Shown here: positions 61,532-64,000 of the stretch, one piece after another | Layout: every line of letters starts with the position of its first letter | Position numbering within the stretch: the stretch's first letter is position 1 | DNA from: Acidiferrum sp963764675 | Lineage (GTDB): Bacteria > Acidobacteriota > Terriglobia > Acidiferrales > UBA7541 | Assembly (NCBI GenBank): GCA_963764675.1 | Contig: CAVXTQ010000009.1 | Location: forward strand, 1-64,000 | Length of the DNA stretch: 64,000 bases | Reading direction: 5' to 3' | The notes under the pieces: generated by a model | The model's database searches: none | What the model was told of the DNA's origin: nothing | What the model saw: the letters and a program-made list of their open reading frames with translations, nothing else | Program-made: the position numbers and the translations under genes

Positions 61532-62803
61532 TCAGCGCTTGAAGATCAAGCGGCCGGCGACAATGGTGGCCATTGGCGCGCCTTTGAACATGCGCTTGTC
61601 GAAAGGCGAGTTGCGCGACTTGCTCGGCGATTCGCCGACGTTGTACGTCCAGGAATGATCGGTGGAAAAAATCGTGACGTCGGCGGGCTGCCCCTTGGCA
61701 AGTTTGCGTTCGATGCCCAGGACACGCGCTGGACCCGTGGTAAACAGTTCGATCATTCGCATCAAAGAGATTCGCCCGGTGTGTACAAGTTGCTCGAGCG
61801 AGAGCGCGATCGCCGTCTCGAAGCCCAGAATGCCAAATGGTGCGCGGTCGAACTCGACATCCTTCAGCGCCGGTTCGTGCGGGGCGTGATCTGTAGCGAT
61901 CGCGTCGACGGCTCCGTCGGCGAGTCCGGCCACCAACGCGTCGCGATCTTCGCGCGCGGCCAGCGGCGGATTCATTTTGTAGCGTGAGTCATATCGCACG
62001 TCTTCGTCGATCAGCGTGAAGTGATGCGGTGTAACCTCGCACGTGACGCGCAGGCCACGCTGCTTTGCCCAGCGAACTTGTTCGAGCGAAGCCTTCGCGG
62101 AAAGGTGCGCGATGTGAAGACGCGCTCCGGTCAATTCGGCGAGTTGCACGTCGCGCGCCACGCATACGGATTCTGCTGCGGCGGGCATCCCGGCGAGCCC
62201 AAGCCGCGTGGAGGTAACGCCCTCGCGCATCACGGCGCCCACGGCCAGGGAAACATCTTCGGCGTGTTCAATCACCGGTACATCGAGTGACCGACAATAG
62301 TCCATCACTTGCCGCGCGAGCTTTGCGGTGGCAATCGGCTTCCCATCGTCACTCACCGCGACGATGCCGGCCTGCTTCATCGCCGCGATTTCCGCGATAG
62401 CTTCGCCCTTGCTTCCGACGGAAGCGGCACCGATCGGCCAGACGCGAACGCTGGCCGCGGCTTTTGCGCGATCGAGAATGAAACGGGTGACGCTGGCATT
62501 GTCGTTGACGGGTTTCGTGTTCGGCATGCAGCAGACCGCAGTGAATCCACCGCGAGCTGCCGCGCGCGTTCCCGTTTCGATGTTCTCGGAATTTTCCTGC
62601 CCTGGCTCGCGCAAGTGCGCGTGGATGTCGATGAAGCCCGGCGCAAGAATTAATCCGGTCGCATCGAAAATCTTCGCGTCGCTTGCAGCAATCTTTCCTG
62701 CGCCCGCGACTTCCGCGATGCGCTCACCGTCGAGCAGCACGTCCATCACCGCGTCGGTCTTGCTTGCCGGATCGAGGACGCGGCCGTTCTTAACGAGAAG
62801 CAT
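61532..62803 (-). CDS. pyrC: Dihydroorotase
   Basis: A 423-residue class I dihydroorotase: metal motif GFIDIHAHLREPGQENSENI, CMPNTKPVND, the carboxylated-Lys region replaced by MDYCRSLDVPVIEHAEDVSL, CEVTPHHFTLIDED and IATDHAPHEPALK. The C-terminal small domain (LAKGQPADVTIFSTDHSWTY) is present. It cyclises carbamoyl-aspartate. It overlaps the pyrB stop by 14 bases in the pyrR-pyrB-pyrC operon. Confidence 0.95.
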   Translation of the reverse strand: MLLVKNGRVLDPASKTDAVMDVLLDGERIAEVAGAGKIAASDAKIFDATGLILAPGFIDIHAHLREPGQENSENIETGTRAAARGGFTAVCCMPNTKPVNDNASVTRFILDRAKAAASVRVWPIGAASVGSKGEAIAEIAAMKQAGIVAVSDDGKPIATAKLARQVMDYCRSLDVPVIEHAEDVSLAVGAVMREGVTSTRLGLAGMPAAAESVCVARDVQLAELTGARLHIAHLSAKASLEQVRWAKQRGLRVTCEVTPHHFTLIDEDVRYDSRYKMNPPLAAREDRDALVAGLADGAVDAIATDHAPHEPALKDVEFDRAPFGILGFETAIALSLEQLVHTGRISLMRMIELFTTGPARVLGIERKLAKGQPADVTIFSTDHSWTYNVGESPSKSRNSPFDKRMFKGAPMATIVAGRLIFKR

Positions 62804-63812
62804 GCGATGGATCCTTTACATCGGTGGAGCGTCGATTCTTCGGCGCTTGCGCTTCGCTTGCCGGATGTGCGCCATCTTCGGAGGCGCCGGAAGTAAGCAA
62901 GAACAGAAGCGCCATCCGCACGGCGAGCCCATTGGTCACTTGTTCCAGCACGCAGGATTGCGCGCTGTCAGCCACTTCCGGCGTGATCTCGATGCCGCGA
63001 TTCAGCGGACCCGGATGCAGCACGATGGCGTCGGTCTTGGCGTGACGCAGGCGTTCGGCGCTCAGTTGATAGAGTAAAATGTAGTCTTCGAGCGAGAGTG
63101 AAGGTTCGTGCAGGCGCTCGCTCTGCACCCGCAACGCGATCACGACATCCGCATCCTCGAGGGCTTCTTCGATACGGAAGGCGCGTCGAATGTGCGCTGT
63201 GGGTGGGCCGATTTTCTCCAGTTCACTAGGCACCCACATCGCGGGACCACAAAGTGTGAAGCGGCAGCCGAATTTGCCGAGCATGTGGATGTTCGAGCGC
63301 GCCACGCGGCTGTGCTTGATATCACCCAGAATCGTCACGTTCAAATTCTCAATCGTACCTTTGCGGTCGCGAATCGTCAGTGCGTCCAGCAATCCCTGCG
63401 AGGGATGTTCATGCGTGCCGTCGCCCGCATTGATCACTGGAATGTCGAGATGCCGCGCCACAAACTCCGGAGCGCCCGAAGCCGCGTGCCGCATCACCAG
63501 ACAATCCGGCTTCATGGCGTTGAGTGTGTGTACGGTATCGAGCAGCGACTCCCCTTTTTTTAAGCTCGATGCTTCGGCTTGCAGGTTCATCGTGTCCGCG
63601 CCCAAGCGTGAAGCCGCGGTTCCGAAACTAATGCGCGTGCGCGTGGAAGTTTCAAAAAAAGCGAGCGCGATCGTTTTTCCGCGAAGCGTCGCTAGTTTTT
63701 TCAGGGGATGACGCTGGATTTCCTGGAACGGTTTACTTTGATCGAGAAGAAATGTGAGTTCGTCCGCGGGGAGCGGTTCCAGCGCCAGCAGGTCACGGGA
63801 GCGGTAGGTCAC
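62790..63812 (-). CDS. pyrB: Aspartate carbamoyltransferase catalytic subunit
   Basis: A 340-residue protein with the carbamoyl-phosphate loop FFETSTRTRISFGTAASRLG, the 80s loop ASSLKKGESLLDT, VMRHAASGAPEF, NAGDGTHEHPSQGLLDALTI and the 240s end LHPGPLNRGIEITPEVADS. It condenses aspartate and carbamoyl phosphate. The C-terminus has a 40-residue extension (SGASEDGAHPASEAQAPKNR) that runs into the pyrC start. No regulatory PyrI subunit is seen. It lies 41 bases after pyrR. Confidence 0.96.
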   Translation of the reverse strand: MTYRSRDLLALEPLPADELTFLLDQSKPFQEIQRHPLKKLATLRGKTIALAFFETSTRTRISFGTAASRLGADTMNLQAEASSLKKGESLLDTVHTLNAMKPDCLVMRHAASGAPEFVARHLDIPVINAGDGTHEHPSQGLLDALTIRDRKGTIENLNVTILGDIKHSRVARSNIHMLGKFGCRFTLCGPAMWVPSELEKIGPPTAHIRRAFRIEEALEDADVVIALRVQSERLHEPSLSLEDYILLYQLSAERLRHAKTDAIVLHPGPLNRGIEITPEVADSAQSCVLEQVTNGLAVRMALLFLLTSGASEDGAHPASEAQAPKNRRSTDVKDPSHASR

Positions 63813-63853
63813 ATTTTCACTCGTTGCTTGAACTCTTAGCTCCTAGGCCAGTC

Positions 63854-64000
63854 TTATTCTACACGGTCGACAAGCACGACGCGTTCTTCGTTGTCGATCT
63901 CGCGGAGCCGCACTTCGATGATTTCGGTCGGGCTGGTCTGCACCACGCGGCCAGTGAACTGCGACTCGATGGGCATTTCGCGATGGCCCCGGTCGATCAG
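63854..64000 (-). CDS. pyrR: PyrR bifunctional regulator/uracil phosphoribosyltransferase (C-terminus only)
   Basis: The last 48 codons of a gene that begins beyond the right edge. It reads LIDRGHREMPIESQFTGRVV, then TSPTEIIEVRLREIDNEERV, as in the C-terminal part of PyrR (VDRGHRELPIRADYVGKN in the usual form). PyrR binds pyr mRNA in response to UMP/UTP and so controls the operon; pyrB and pyrC follow on the same strand. The 5' attenuator, if any, is outside the window. Confidence 0.88.
   Translation of the reverse strand: MIDRGHREMPIESQFTGRVVQTSPTEIIEVRLREIDNEERVVLVDRVE

Overview
The window looks like a chromosomal segment of an acidobacterium (Acidobacteriota, Terriglobia-like). The reasons are two MacB-like permeases of the acidobacterial duplicated-permease (ADOP) type, one behind a PadR regulator; many PknB-type kinases, S9 peptidases and Tat-exported enzymes; high GC; and dispersed short palindromes. 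No rRNA, tRNA or CRISPR array was seen. Most of the window reads as ordinary core genome with accessory blocks inserted between core genes.

Layout. 1-2.7 kb: an AT-richer cassette on the minus strand (YprB-like RNase H-fold nuclease, DUF429 protein, P-loop nucleotide kinase, and an adenylosuccinate-synthetase homologue running off the left edge) with a divergent XRE regulator. The synthetase carries Ser in place of the catalytic Asp of PurA, as in the PurZ enzymes that make 2-aminoadenine nucleotides. This is the most interesting part of the window. 2.7-4 kb: a hairpin element and a truncated kinase. 4-12.6 kb: exported hydrolases and reductases, an S9 peptidase, Hsp20, a universal stress protein. 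12.7-19 kb: ffh, a serine hydrolase, ppk1-sthA, an orphan FitA-like antitoxin. 19.5-41.4 kb: the ribosome-maturation series rpsP-khpA-rimM-trmD-rplS-rnhB, split by three insertions: a GH44 glycosidase; a 10-kb block with an ATP-grasp/flavin monooxygenase pair, a kinase-FGE-hydrolase fusion between inverted repeats, and redox genes; and a block with an S9 peptidase and PadR-ADOP. 41.7-51.8 kb: a large TPR protein, thiE, DinB, an outer-membrane protein/cytochrome c pair behind palindromic operators, an AI-2E family transporter, glmM, a DUF4349 protein. 51.8-52.75 kb: about 900 bases without a gene but with a sigma-54-type promoter, terminators and strong hairpins, suggesting one or two small RNAs. 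52.7-64 kb: an AraC regulator and VOC protein, serS, a glutamate-dehydrogenase homologue lacking the catalytic Lys, thiD, a second ADOP permease, and pyrR-pyrB-pyrC.

Quality caution. Several genes, including the essential serS, are broken by single-base frameshifts, and at least six of these lie in the first 2.7 kb. Assembly or read error is the simplest explanation, so I give the reconstructed gene spans and mark each frameshift. Operon and function statements rest on motifs read by eye; no similarity search could be run.
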